Shown here: positions 32,338-40,480 of the stretch, piece after piece
Position numbering within the stretch: position 1 is the stretch's first letter
Layout of the letters: every line of letters begins with the position of its first letter
DNA from: Marinomonas gallaica
GTDB lineage: Bacteria > Pseudomonadota > Gammaproteobacteria > Pseudomonadales > Marinomonadaceae
Assembly (NCBI RefSeq): GCF_001639745.1
Contig: NZ_LTAX01000013.1
Span: 45,719-109,718 of the forward strand
Length of the DNA: 64,000 bases
Direction: 5' to 3'
Notes under the pieces: generated by a model
Databases searched by the model: none
What the model was told of the DNA's origin: nothing
Seen by the model: the letters and a program-made list of their open reading frames with translations, nothing else
Translations under genes and position numbers: made by a program

Positions 32338-34125
32338 ATGGCACATATATCAGTAACCGGTATGAGCAATATTAACGTGGCAATAACGCCTTACTCATCC
32401 CAACGATCTAGCCAATCTCAACTCAGCAATGCCTCCTCTTCGGGGTTGCAAGACGCTTTAGTGGATCTAAACTCGTCGCTGGTTCAACAGAGTGAGAGTG
32501 ATACCTTAGAAGAATCTTCCTTTTCACTGATTCGTCCAAAAGGCGATCCATTTAATCTGTACCAAGATAATCCCGAGCTTAAAGGAAAAGCAAAGGCTCT
32601 CGCTGAGCGCCTTGATGGCCCAATACACGAGGCTAATGCGGGGCAATTCTTCTATCACGACAGCATGCGCGATTTCCTTCATGCGGGTGTGTTGACCGAC
32701 CCTGAATTTCTGGATATGGCGGAATCCATGAATGATGAGGCGTTGCAGGATTTAGCCGTTACGATCAAAGCAATGGTTCTGCCAGCGTCGGCAAATTACA
32801 CAACTCATAACGAAGCCGACCGCTCTTATCAAAACAAAGTCGCTGAATTTATGGATGTTCTAAAAAGCAGTAACACTGCTGAGCGCAGCGCTATATTAGA
32901 ACAATCAGCCAAATACGCAGGGCAAGTCGATGTCGACGCAGCCGCCAGTTTTACACAGAATGTCTTCGGCCAAAAGATCACTCAGATCAGGTTTGACCCT
33001 TATCGTAATGACACTTCCGCCAATAACCTACACAATTATGTCTCTGCTGTCGTCGCCACAGACGATCCTAGCGCTCTAACCGAGCAACTGGACCAGATGA
33101 ATGATGAATCACAACGGGGCTTACTCAGCGTTTACGGTTTAGACACAGCCCTAGGCGACCGTTTGGCACAACTAGCGGGGCCAGAGGGCAACCAACTGCC
33201 CGACTCCCTACTTGGCGCATTAGGTGATATGGTCGACTCGGTCAAGGTTTTTGAGCTGACGTCTCAGGTCAAAAAAGACTTTGGTATTGCGTGGCATGGT
33301 AATGAAGCCTTGTTAAAAGATAATGAAGAAAGCCAGGGACGCGATTTTGCCTTGAACTCGGTGACCAGCATGATCAATATGTTGGAGCAATACGACTTCT
33401 CTGAAGAACAACTTGAAACGATGGGATCTGAGCTAAGCGGCTTATCGAACCCAGAAAAACGCGCTTACATTGAGATTACCACTATAGGGCTCGATGAGAT
33501 GCTACAAGCCAAGGTGTCAGAGAATAGTAATAAAAAGAACCTTGATGAAGCGGTTGCTGTGGTGAGTGAGCTGCGTAATAACCAAGATGTTCTCTCATTG
33601 GTTAATGGTTCACGCTACCATGATGTCACTTTGATCGAACGTCCTGACATCGAAGAAGGCCAGACGGTTGTGGCATTAGAAGGCGCGGCTGTGTTTAAAA
33701 ACCTCGACAGTGCGGTGAATCAGTCAAGAATACTCTTAGGCGCCACCAAAGACCAAGCCAACATGGTTAACGGCCACTCGGTAAAAGGCCATGAATCGGA
33801 AAATATATACAGCGCTAAAACCTTCGACGAATACAAGCAAGATGTTGGCAATATGGTCAGCACGCTTGTAGCGTTTGAAAGCGCTCGAAGTGACAGCACT
33901 GCCAACGATAAAATGTCTCTTAACGCCTTCGCCGAGACCTTAGCGGACATGCACTCGGGCATTCGTGATGAAACTTTACAGCGTGTCAGCGATGAAATAG
34001 TGACGGACTCATTCCGTAATAAAATCACTGAAAACACACAGCTCGCGTTTTTATCTAACGTTGTGCAGCAAATGGCATTTGAAACACAGCGTGACTTCGA
34101 AGAGTCAGCAAACAGAAGTGTTTAA
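32338..34125 (+). CDS. 595-residue protein of unknown function, paralog 2
   Basis: Homologous along its whole length to the protein at 21592 and, from ATG 32338, exactly the same length. The first residues MAHIS match between them, which decides this start over the upstream in-frame ATG 32263. N-terminal 55 residues are Ser/Asn/Gln-rich and poorly conserved; the body (SFSLIRPKGDPFNLYQ onward) is largely identical, with long stretches such as ITEN(T)QLAFLSNVVQQMAFETQRDF. No signal peptide, membrane helix or recognised domain. It is monocistronic, divergent from msrPQ. The two genes lie about 11 kb apart. Confidence 0.8.
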   Translation: MAHISVTGMSNINVAITPYSSQRSSQSQLSNASSSGLQDALVDLNSSLVQQSESDTLEESSFSLIRPKGDPFNLYQDNPELKGKAKALAERLDGPIHEANAGQFFYHDSMRDFLHAGVLTDPEFLDMAESMNDEALQDLAVTIKAMVLPASANYTTHNEADRSYQNKVAEFMDVLKSSNTAERSAILEQSAKYAGQVDVDAAASFTQNVFGQKITQIRFDPYRNDTSANNLHNYVSAVVATDDPSALTEQLDQMNDESQRGLLSVYGLDTALGDRLAQLAGPEGNQLPDSLLGALGDMVDSVKVFELTSQVKKDFGIAWHGNEALLKDNEESQGRDFALNSVTSMINMLEQYDFSEEQLETMGSELSGLSNPEKRAYIEITTIGLDEMLQAKVSENSNKKNLDEAVAVVSELRNNQDVLSLVNGSRYHDVTLIERPDIEEGQTVVALEGAAVFKNLDSAVNQSRILLGATKDQANMVNGHSVKGHESENIYSAKTFDEYKQDVGNMVSTLVAFESARSDSTANDKMSLNAFAETLADMHSGIRDETLQRVSDEIVTDSFRNKITENTQLAFLSNVVQQMAFETQRDFEESANRSV

Positions 34126-34263
34126 CACGTTATGATAAGCGCTAGCCTGTTACCCTTCACAAATTAATTACCGCACTATAATGTCCAACTTTTTGAGTGG
34201 CAAAGTATGTGTTACGTAATACACTGGGGAAGGACTTAGACAAGTTATAAAGGATAAATAACC

Positions 34264-34731
34264 ATGCGAAAATTACTGTTAGCAACCTGCTTCTCTTTAG
34301 CGCTTGTTGGTTGCTCTGACGATGAAGTGGGCGATGTGTCTCTGGGCATGTTTACCTTAAAAGATATTAAAATCTCGAAACTGACCGATGACAAAGTCCT
34401 CGGTGTCACCTGCCATATTGCCTCGATCGAAGCCAATTTGAGTTTTTCAGATCCTAGCGACAGTTCCATTGCCTGCCGTCAAACCGGTGAAATCACACCG
34501 GCGATGATCGCGACCATCGACAAAAGCTCATCGGGTGAAGTCGTCTTCCGAAAATCGAAAAGTATTTTCTTTAAAACAATGAAAGTACGACGTATTTACG
34601 ATGCCGAGAATCAAACGCTGATGTACGTGTCGTATACGACAAAGGAAACTAACGGCAGCTTTAAGCACAGCCTGTCAACGGTACCATTGTGGGGGACTCA
34701 AGCGTACGTCGAGCCGCAAACATCTCGCTAG
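34264..34731 (+). CDS. creA: CreA family lipoprotein/periplasmic protein
   Basis: A 155-residue protein with lipobox LALVGC near residue 17 and the CreA pattern: VLGVTCHIASIEANLSFSDPSDSSIACRQTGEI, then VFRKSKSIFFKTMKVRRIYDAENQTLMYVSYT and HSLSTVP. The two Cys of the body probably form a disulfide. The biochemical role of CreA is not known. AAAGGAT precedes the start, and a strong bidirectional terminator follows. Confidence 0.9.
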   Translation: MRKLLLATCFSLALVGCSDDEVGDVSLGMFTLKDIKISKLTDDKVLGVTCHIASIEANLSFSDPSDSSIACRQTGEITPAMIATIDKSSSGEVVFRKSKSIFFKTMKVRRIYDAENQTLMYVSYTTKETNGSFKHSLSTVPLWGTQAYVEPQTSR

Positions 34732-34742
34732 CATGACGCTGC

Positions 34743-34779
34743 AAAAAAGCCCTTTAAACAATGTCTAAAGGGCTTTTTT
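34743..34779. terminator. Bidirectional rho-independent terminator
   Basis: 14-bp stem AAAAAAGCCCTTTA / TAAAGGGCTTTTTT between convergent creA and the YdgA-type gene. Confidence 0.92.
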
Positions 34780-34802
34780 AAGTACATTCATCTTCTTGAA
34801 GA

Positions 34803-36215
34803 TTACAAGTTTATCGACTGACCATTCAGTGTCATTTCGCCTTTATCCATAAGAAAATTTGAGACATAGGCATCTTCACGTTCTTCTAACAAGCCTTGTG
34901 CTATAAGGCCACCGATCATTTGTTGCTGAGCGTCAGAAAGCATGCTGTCAAATTCTTCCTGTGTAATGTGGCCCTGACTTAACATTGGCTCAAGTTGCGT
35001 CGCAATAAACGGCGATACCATGGCCTCTAAAAGTGGCTGATCTATAGTGAGCGACGCATCCGCTTTAATTAAAGGCAACCAAGCCTCAGGCCCTAACACA
35101 AGCGCTTTAACGTCAGGGTTTTCACCCGCTTCGATATGGCTGTGAGCACCAAATGCAAATGCATTACCCTCATAGTGAGCTGTAAACTCAGTCACATTAA
35201 ATTCAGGCTTTGGTTCTAAAAACAACGCAAGGTTATTCTTCAAAAACTCGACTAATTGCGACTGCTGCATGGTCGAGTCATTTGTCATTAGCCCATTCAT
35301 AACGGCGTCATTATAACGACGTAAAAATTCAGTACTAATATGATTGAGCGCCATCGTTAACTTAATGTCTTCGACTTTACCAAAATCCGTTAGCTCCATC
35401 ACATCCGTTGTCATTGTCATCGTCGTATCATTCAGCTCTTTTGAATCATCCAATGTGTTATGTGCCGAAGCCTGAATGTCCTCGATTGAAACAAGGTCTG
35501 CTAACTTGATACGTTCAATTTCAGCGTCCATGCTGTAACTGTATGAAGAGCCATTAAACAAATCTTCTAGAGGTGCATGAAAGATACTATTCACAGTGTA
35601 ATTTTCGATTAACACAGGACTGTCACCTTTAAGCTCAATACGATCAATGCTCGCATCATGCTCTAATACACCAGACGAATAAGTGCCGTGTCCTTTATAC
35701 CCATCAAATATCAGCGTTTCATTGTCCCCTGAACGCGAGGCTTCAAATGCTGCTAGCTGATCTTTATGGGTGAAGCCGCCGCCAAAGCCACGGACAATCT
35801 CTAACTGATAAAATGGCGAGTCTTTATCCCATTGGATAAAATCAGGCAGATTTTCGCCATCTACTTGAACCGTCGCTTGTGCGGCACCAAAACCGAAAGG
35901 CCCAGCAAAAAACAATGGCCCGTAAGCGGTCGTTATCTGCAGTGGCACTGTTACGAGACCATCTTCGCTATCAGTCAACTCGGCTAATTCAGGGTCAATC
36001 AAACTGATGTCGTATGACAATTTCGCAGTATAGTGAGAGCGAAACCAACCATCTTCTTCAGGCTCAATGCTTAGCGCATAACCTGGGGTTTGATTAACTT
36101 GTTCCTGCCAAGCGCTAAAGTGCTGCTGTACCGTTGGCTTAATAAAAACAGGGGGGATAATCACTGCTGCCGCAACGACAACGGCCGATAAAACAAAAAT
36201 AGGTTTTCTTTTCAC
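34803..36215 (-). CDS. YdgA-like DUF945 family protein
   Basis: A 470-residue protein anchored by an N-terminal helix (PIFVLSAVVVAAAVIIPPVFI) with the rest outside the cytoplasm. The start of the soluble part (VQQHFSAWQEQVNQTPGYALSIEPEEDGWFRSHYTAKLSYD) matches the DUF945/YdgA pattern, with many beta strands and late GLIAQGLLEER...GEMTLNGQSINL. Translation starts at GTG 36215, preceded by GGGAA. The family may act in the inner membrane/periplasm; function is unproven. Monocistronic. Confidence 0.87.
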   Translation of the reverse strand: MKRKPIFVLSAVVVAAAVIIPPVFIKPTVQQHFSAWQEQVNQTPGYALSIEPEEDGWFRSHYTAKLSYDISLIDPELAELTDSEDGLVTVPLQITTAYGPLFFAGPFGFGAAQATVQVDGENLPDFIQWDKDSPFYQLEIVRGFGGGFTHKDQLAAFEASRSGDNETLIFDGYKGHGTYSSGVLEHDASIDRIELKGDSPVLIENYTVNSIFHAPLEDLFNGSSYSYSMDAEIERIKLADLVSIEDIQASAHNTLDDSKELNDTTMTMTTDVMELTDFGKVEDIKLTMALNHISTEFLRRYNDAVMNGLMTNDSTMQQSQLVEFLKNNLALFLEPKPEFNVTEFTAHYEGNAFAFGAHSHIEAGENPDVKALVLGPEAWLPLIKADASLTIDQPLLEAMVSPFIATQLEPMLSQGHITQEEFDSMLSDAQQQMIGGLIAQGLLEEREDAYVSNFLMDKGEMTLNGQSINL

Positions 36216-36516
36216 GAAATTCCCTTTCTACAAATATTAAGTGGGTCACATTTACCATGGCAAAACCGTGGTTTGAACACTATCAAAAGGGGCATAAAGC
36301 AAACATCCTTTTAGGCCCCTCTGATAAAGCCTGCAAATCTACTACATTCTCGCATAACACCCCAAAACAACCGGCCGATCTTTACGTATCCATTACGCTT
36401 ATCGCGTTATGCTTGCGAAAACAGTGTCATCTGCCGTTCACAAATGCTTTTATCATTCGACGTTGTGTTGATGATGCTTATAGCGTTGAAAATTTGGATG
36501 ACAAAAGAAGAAACCT
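36216..36516. other. Intergenic, no supported gene
   Basis: About 300 bp with a hairpin (GGGGC...GCCCC around 36289-36318). A frame of 87 codons exists on the plus strand but its composition gives no support. Confidence 0.4.
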
Positions 36517-37101
36517 TTAAAGGCGGCTTTTCAACGCATTCACGATAGCAATAGCGCAGTGGGCGTCATTCGCGGCATAGAGAATTTGATGTTCGCGTAA
36601 AGGATAAGCTCCCCAATTTGAGCGTTGAGCACCTTTTCCTAAACGTGCCCCTAATACCATGGCAACAGCCGCACGAGCACCGATACTGTCTTTGTCTCCT
36701 GCAAGACGTTTCAATGTCATCGATAAATCTTTTGTATTGACGATATCGATATCGAGTTTATTACGCAGCTCTTTGTTATCGTCTTTGAGGCCAAACCCTA
36801 CTTTTTGAATCTCGGGATTCGATAATAATGCTCTCGCAGCGTTTACCGCTGCAACAAATCTTGTGGGGAAAAGGAACGCCTCTGTTTCTGTCGCTAACTG
36901 AATAAGCGACGGGCCAGGGCTCACCTCACCTTTAACAAAAATAGGTTTGCTTTCCGTATCGTATCCTAGGCAGGTTTGATGCTGCAGAACCTGCAACGCA
37001 TGGGCGGCCTCCTGCTCATTTTCAACGATCCAAATATTAGGCAAAGCTAAGCCAACATATAAAGGTAATTGACGAATTTGTTCCTTGGAGGGACGTTCCA
37101 T
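36517..37101 (-). CDS. 3'-5' exonuclease, DEDD (RNase D/WRN-like)
   Basis: A stand-alone exonuclease domain of 194 residues. The DEDDy motifs are visible: Exo I LGYDTESKP, Exo II GFGLKDDNKEL, and Exo III YAANDAHCAIAI with its Tyr. SLIQLATETEAFLFP is the usual strand after Exo I. It has no HRDC domains, unlike RNase D, and resembles the small WRN-type nucleases of marine gammaproteobacteria. It acts on RNA or DNA 3' ends; the substrate is not known. Confidence 0.9.
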   Translation of the reverse strand: MERPSKEQIRQLPLYVGLALPNIWIVENEQEAAHALQVLQHQTCLGYDTESKPIFVKGEVSPGPSLIQLATETEAFLFPTRFVAAVNAARALLSNPEIQKVGFGLKDDNKELRNKLDIDIVNTKDLSMTLKRLAGDKDSIGARAAVAMVLGARLGKGAQRSNWGAYPLREHQILYAANDAHCAIAIVNALKSRL

Positions 37102-37177
37102 ACGATGTCTCTTTTCTTAAAATCAGAGGTTTATTCTGAGCCACGATCGACGTGAGTTAAACCCAGTCTTCTGGGTT

Positions 37178-37597
37178 TTATGACGCTTTAAGTTCGGTTA
37201 ATAGGTTATTAATCTCAGCTTTTAGTTCTTTATCTATGATCTTATTACTGTGAACTTTAGCCTGCTCTAAGTATTCAATGGCCGCGGCATGATCACCCAA
37301 TTCGACTTTTAAGCGTGCGGCAGACATACCAATTGAAGACAGGTAGTCCTTGGAGTTAATCGCTGCAGCTTTTGCCAGGGCCTTATCGTAGATGACGATC
37401 GCCTGCATCAAATCATCGGTAAAGTCGCCCAACGCTTCCCACTGGACAGGATGGTCCTTGTCCGTGCTCTCATTGTCATCGCACAGTTGTTTCAATTCTT
37501 GATAAAACGCATCGAACTCTGCTTGATTTTGGTTGTTCGCACTGGCCATTAATTCATTGGCTAGATACAAAACTTCTTTGTATATTTTTGTGTTCAT
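37178..37597 (-). CDS. Small TPR-like protein
   Basis: A 139-residue all-helical acidic protein. The segment WEALGDFTDDLMQAIVIYDKALAKAAA and AARLKVELGDHAAAIEYLEQAKVHS is the length and pattern of two tetratricopeptide repeats, with the A(x)YLEQA motif. No signal peptide, so probably a cytoplasmic protein-interaction module. Same strand as the exonuclease downstream but about 75 bp apart, with a small hairpin overlapping its stop codon (AAACCCAG/CTGGGTTT at 37159-37178). Confidence 0.78.
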   Translation of the reverse strand: MNTKIYKEVLYLANELMASANNQNQAEFDAFYQELKQLCDDNESTDKDHPVQWEALGDFTDDLMQAIVIYDKALAKAAAINSKDYLSSIGMSAARLKVELGDHAAAIEYLEQAKVHSNKIIDKELKAEINNLLTELKAS

Positions 37598-37866
37598 CGG
37601 TTACTCAAAGACTATCGCCTTGTTAGGGCGTGGGGGTCGGCTTTCCAGCGTAAAGCTGCGCACTATACGGGCGTTGAGAGAGATTAATCAAGGAGTAATG
37701 AGTAAAAGCACAAAAAGCGTAATATGATAAGCCGCTCATCTGTTGCGGCACGTGATCAGTAAGCTACCCAATAAAGCACGGTTAATAGTTGATAGCTCAA
37801 TTTTTTGACACCGACCACTAAACTCGTCACGATGCCCAAAATTTTAGACTCGAAGAGCAGTTACTT

Positions 37867-38118
37867 ATGGCGAAACCGAATAAAAAGGGCCCAACGAAAA
37901 CCGTCGATATCTTTTGCAAAAGCTGTGACACCGTTCTTTTTAAATACCGAAAAGGTGGCAAAGGGGCTTTAGTAAAGTGTTTTAAAGAACGCATTGTCGA
38001 CGACTTCACAACGACGCCTTGCCATTGCCCAAAGTGCGAAAAAGAATTCGCTCGCGATACATTAGTACGCGGCACACCGGCATACAAGTTTATCGGCGGC
38101 AAGGTGTGGTTTAAGTAA
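37867..38118 (+). CDS. Small zinc-ribbon protein
   Basis: An 83-residue basic protein with two Cys pairs: FCKSCDTVLFKY and CHCPKCEKEFARD, the usual zinc-ribbon pattern. Lys/Arg-rich elsewhere and ending FIGGKVWFK. Likely a nucleic-acid or ribosome-associated protein, but no function is known to me. ATG 37867 follows CAGTTACTT, so the ribosome-binding site is weak. Confidence 0.8.
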   Translation: MAKPNKKGPTKTVDIFCKSCDTVLFKYRKGGKGALVKCFKERIVDDFTTTPCHCPKCEKEFARDTLVRGTPAYKFIGGKVWFK

Positions 38119-38203
38119 ACACTTATCAGCAACCAAAGAAGCGTGACTAGGACATTGTATAAGAATGTTATGAAATGGATTTTTTACGGTCATTTTGCGT
38201 AAA

Positions 38204-38863
38204 TTAGCCGCAGCGTTTGGCATATTCACGATAGATGATGGCAAGTAAAACACAGCTGATGATCGGAAACAGCAATGCCATGAACTGATATTTTACAAAC
38301 AATAATGCGCCCAGTGTACCGCCTAATACAAAACCAATAATAATAAAGGCAAACAATTTCGCTTTGCGTTGGTCAAGGGGCTGCCCTCTAAGTAGCTTGC
38401 CTACCATGATGCCTAAATCCGTAAATATGCCTGTTACGTGTGTGGTTCTTACGATCGCCCCGCTATATGTGGTTGCTAAAGCATTCTGTAAACCACATGC
38501 AGCCGACGCAAAAAAATGCCCATAGAATGACCCAGAATATAACAACACCAAAGAAATAGATAAAAGGACGGCTTCTAGAAATAAGGCCGTATCATAGTGC
38601 CTACCTAGCTTTAGACTTGCCCCATGCAGTAAGAACCCAGACAGAATGGAGCCCAATAGAAACGCAAAAAGCACACCCACTAAATGAAGCATTTTATGCA
38701 ACGAAAAGCTCAACAAGCTTGCCCCTAACAATGTGGCCGTACCAGACAAATGAGACACGGATTGGTGCTCGAAGCTGAGTAAGCCAATCGCATTAATGAA
38801 GCCCGCAACGAGCGCCAAAATAAAGGCCCCAACTTCCACCCACTTTGGTAGTTGTGAAATCAC
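38204..38863 (-). CDS. YoaK/DUF1275 family membrane protein
   Basis: A 219-residue inner-membrane protein with six likely helices. It has the DUF1275 start (FILALVAGFINAIGLLSF), SHLSGTATLLG and the motif CGLQNALATTYSGAIVRTTHVTGIFTDLGI, which is diagnostic of the family. The family may be transporters; function is not established. Starts with GTG 38863, preceded by GGGAG. Monocistronic. Confidence 0.92.
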   Translation of the reverse strand: MISQLPKWVEVGAFILALVAGFINAIGLLSFEHQSVSHLSGTATLLGASLLSFSLHKMLHLVGVLFAFLLGSILSGFLLHGASLKLGRHYDTALFLEAVLLSISLVLLYSGSFYGHFFASAACGLQNALATTYSGAIVRTTHVTGIFTDLGIMVGKLLRGQPLDQRKAKLFAFIIIGFVLGGTLGALLFVKYQFMALLFPIISCVLLAIIYREYAKRCG

Positions 38864-38954
38864 TTAGAGCACTCCCTATGGACTTACACTGGCTAAGTTT
38901 AATATCTCTTCATGTCAAAATAACTAAGTAAACTGGTACAGTGTAAATCCTAAA

Positions 38955-39077
38955 TTAGCCGGCCACAATCTCTACCCCCAGTGACGCAATTTTGCTTTGT
39001 AAATACGGTGCCAAAGGCCGATCTGTAATGATGCAGTCAGCCCACACGCTGTTAAGTTTATTAACGACAATGTGGGG
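38955..39077 (-). pseudogene. DeoR-type regulator, C-terminal remnant
   Basis: The minus strand reads PHIVVNKLNSVWADCIITDR then PLAPYLQSKIASLGVEIVAG and a stop. DCIITD followed by an IASLGVEIV(V/A)G ending is the usual C-terminus of DeoR/GlpR-type sugar regulators. No helix-turn-helix or remaining effector domain lies upstream; the next gene on this strand ends at 39092. About 40 codons survive. Confidence 0.7.
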
Positions 39078-39091
39078 GTTAGGTAAGCACC

Positions 39092-40480
39092 TTAGTCTTC
39101 ATGCTGTAACTGTCGCAACAAGCGTAGCGCAAATACAAGCAAGACAATTACGGCCAGCACCAACGTGATCCAAAACAAAACATCCGTCCAGTGAGTTAAG
39201 GATTCAGAGTGATCAGGCCGCGCTACACTGTCAAGCTTAATCAAATCAGCGTTGATCCAATCTACTTGCTGTCTCTTCATTACCTGCGTAAATACCTTAG
39301 CGGATGCGCGCTCAGCAGGTACCTCTGCAACGACGGCCACTTGATAAGGTTGATGGTTATTGGCAATAAATTGGACGGTTTGTGACGGATATTGAAACAT
39401 CAATTCAGGTTCAGCTGAGCGGCTCAGGTTCGGGTTAAACTCGACACGCCAATAAGGATCAGTATTCGGTGATAGGTTCATCGCTTCGCTGTGTTGCCAC
39501 GTATCACCTACTTTTGCGTTAAACCAAACACCGTTGAACCGCAGCCGCCAGTCGCCGTTAGTACGACTACGAGAGTATATTCGCACTGTGTCACCATGCG
39601 CTGTTTGGCCTAGATTGATGTTGAGTGCTTGCACTGGCGCCTTATCGTCGCGTTGATATTCCCAAGCAGAGACTGGATTATCACCGTTCGCAATGGAACG
39701 CTGTTTCTCAGCAAGACGCCCTTGAAGCTGCCAATGCTGATAAGAGACTGGCTCAATCGAATGCGGCTGATAACCCAACACTTCGGTCAGTTGAATATTT
39801 CGATGTTCGGGAAAATCAATTCGTAGGTACTGGTAACGCTGCGCAGCAAGATTAACCTGAACTTTGTTACGCAATAACGCCTGACCCTCTTTGTTTAGCT
39901 TTACTAAAGTATCTTGGGTAACGGTCGTCCAGCTGACTAAGTCATTACTGCCACTTAAAGTAACCGGTAAATACTGGCTTGACGTATCCGCCACCCACTC
40001 TAACGCTACGCTTTGCAGTGCTTGCGCTCTTTCACTCAAATCAATCAGATAAAATGGTTCTTCCGAGCTTTGCTCATGACCTTGTTCCATTGATATCGCA
40101 ATCACACCTTTCTCTATTTGTAACTGCGTATTGCCTTTTAGACTGTCGCTCGGCACGTAATCGGTCGAAACTTGGAAAAACGCCAATGCAACCGAATCGC
40201 TTTCTTGGCGCTTCGCTTGAGTACTTTTCACTATCTTCGAAGGCAGTGCGTTGCCATCACGATCCAGTACCACCACATCCGTAAGCTGACTGCTATTGGA
40301 GTAGCGATAAATACTGTGCGGCAGTGTTGCTTGTAAGTAGACGCCTGCCATGTCTTGCACTTCATAAACAGCCGTAACAGACATTTGCTCTTTTGCTCGT
40401 GTCGTTTGGCTAGCAAAGGCAAACGTCATAAGCACCATCAAAAGCCCCGCGGATAAACGCTTTTTAATCACACTACTCAT
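39092..40480 (-). CDS. DUF3999 family exported membrane-anchored protein
   Basis: A 462-residue protein with an N-terminal signal peptide (LSAGLLMVLMTFAFASQTTRA), a long beta-rich periplasmic region with galactose-binding-like motifs (VALEWVADTSSQYLPVTLSGSNDLVSW), and a C-terminal membrane helix (VLFWITLVLAVIVLLVFALRLL). This is the DUF3999 organisation. It overlaps the upstream DUF2339 gene by 4 nt (ATGA), the pairing usually seen for these two families, so they probably form a complex. Function unknown. Confidence 0.92.
   Translation of the reverse strand: MSSVIKKRLSAGLLMVLMTFAFASQTTRAKEQMSVTAVYEVQDMAGVYLQATLPHSIYRYSNSSQLTDVVVLDRDGNALPSKIVKSTQAKRQESDSVALAFFQVSTDYVPSDSLKGNTQLQIEKGVIAISMEQGHEQSSEEPFYLIDLSERAQALQSVALEWVADTSSQYLPVTLSGSNDLVSWTTVTQDTLVKLNKEGQALLRNKVQVNLAAQRYQYLRIDFPEHRNIQLTEVLGYQPHSIEPVSYQHWQLQGRLAEKQRSIANGDNPVSAWEYQRDDKAPVQALNINLGQTAHGDTVRIYSRSRTNGDWRLRFNGVWFNAKVGDTWQHSEAMNLSPNTDPYWRVEFNPNLSRSAEPELMFQYPSQTVQFIANNHQPYQVAVVAEVPAERASAKVFTQVMKRQQVDWINADLIKLDSVARPDHSESLTHWTDVLFWITLVLAVIVLLVFALRLLRQLQHED

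Noticed and set aside
36257..36520. 87-codon plus-strand frame between the YdgA-type gene and the exonuclease
   Set aside because: No ribosome-binding site, no recognisable motif, and the translated composition is not protein-like.
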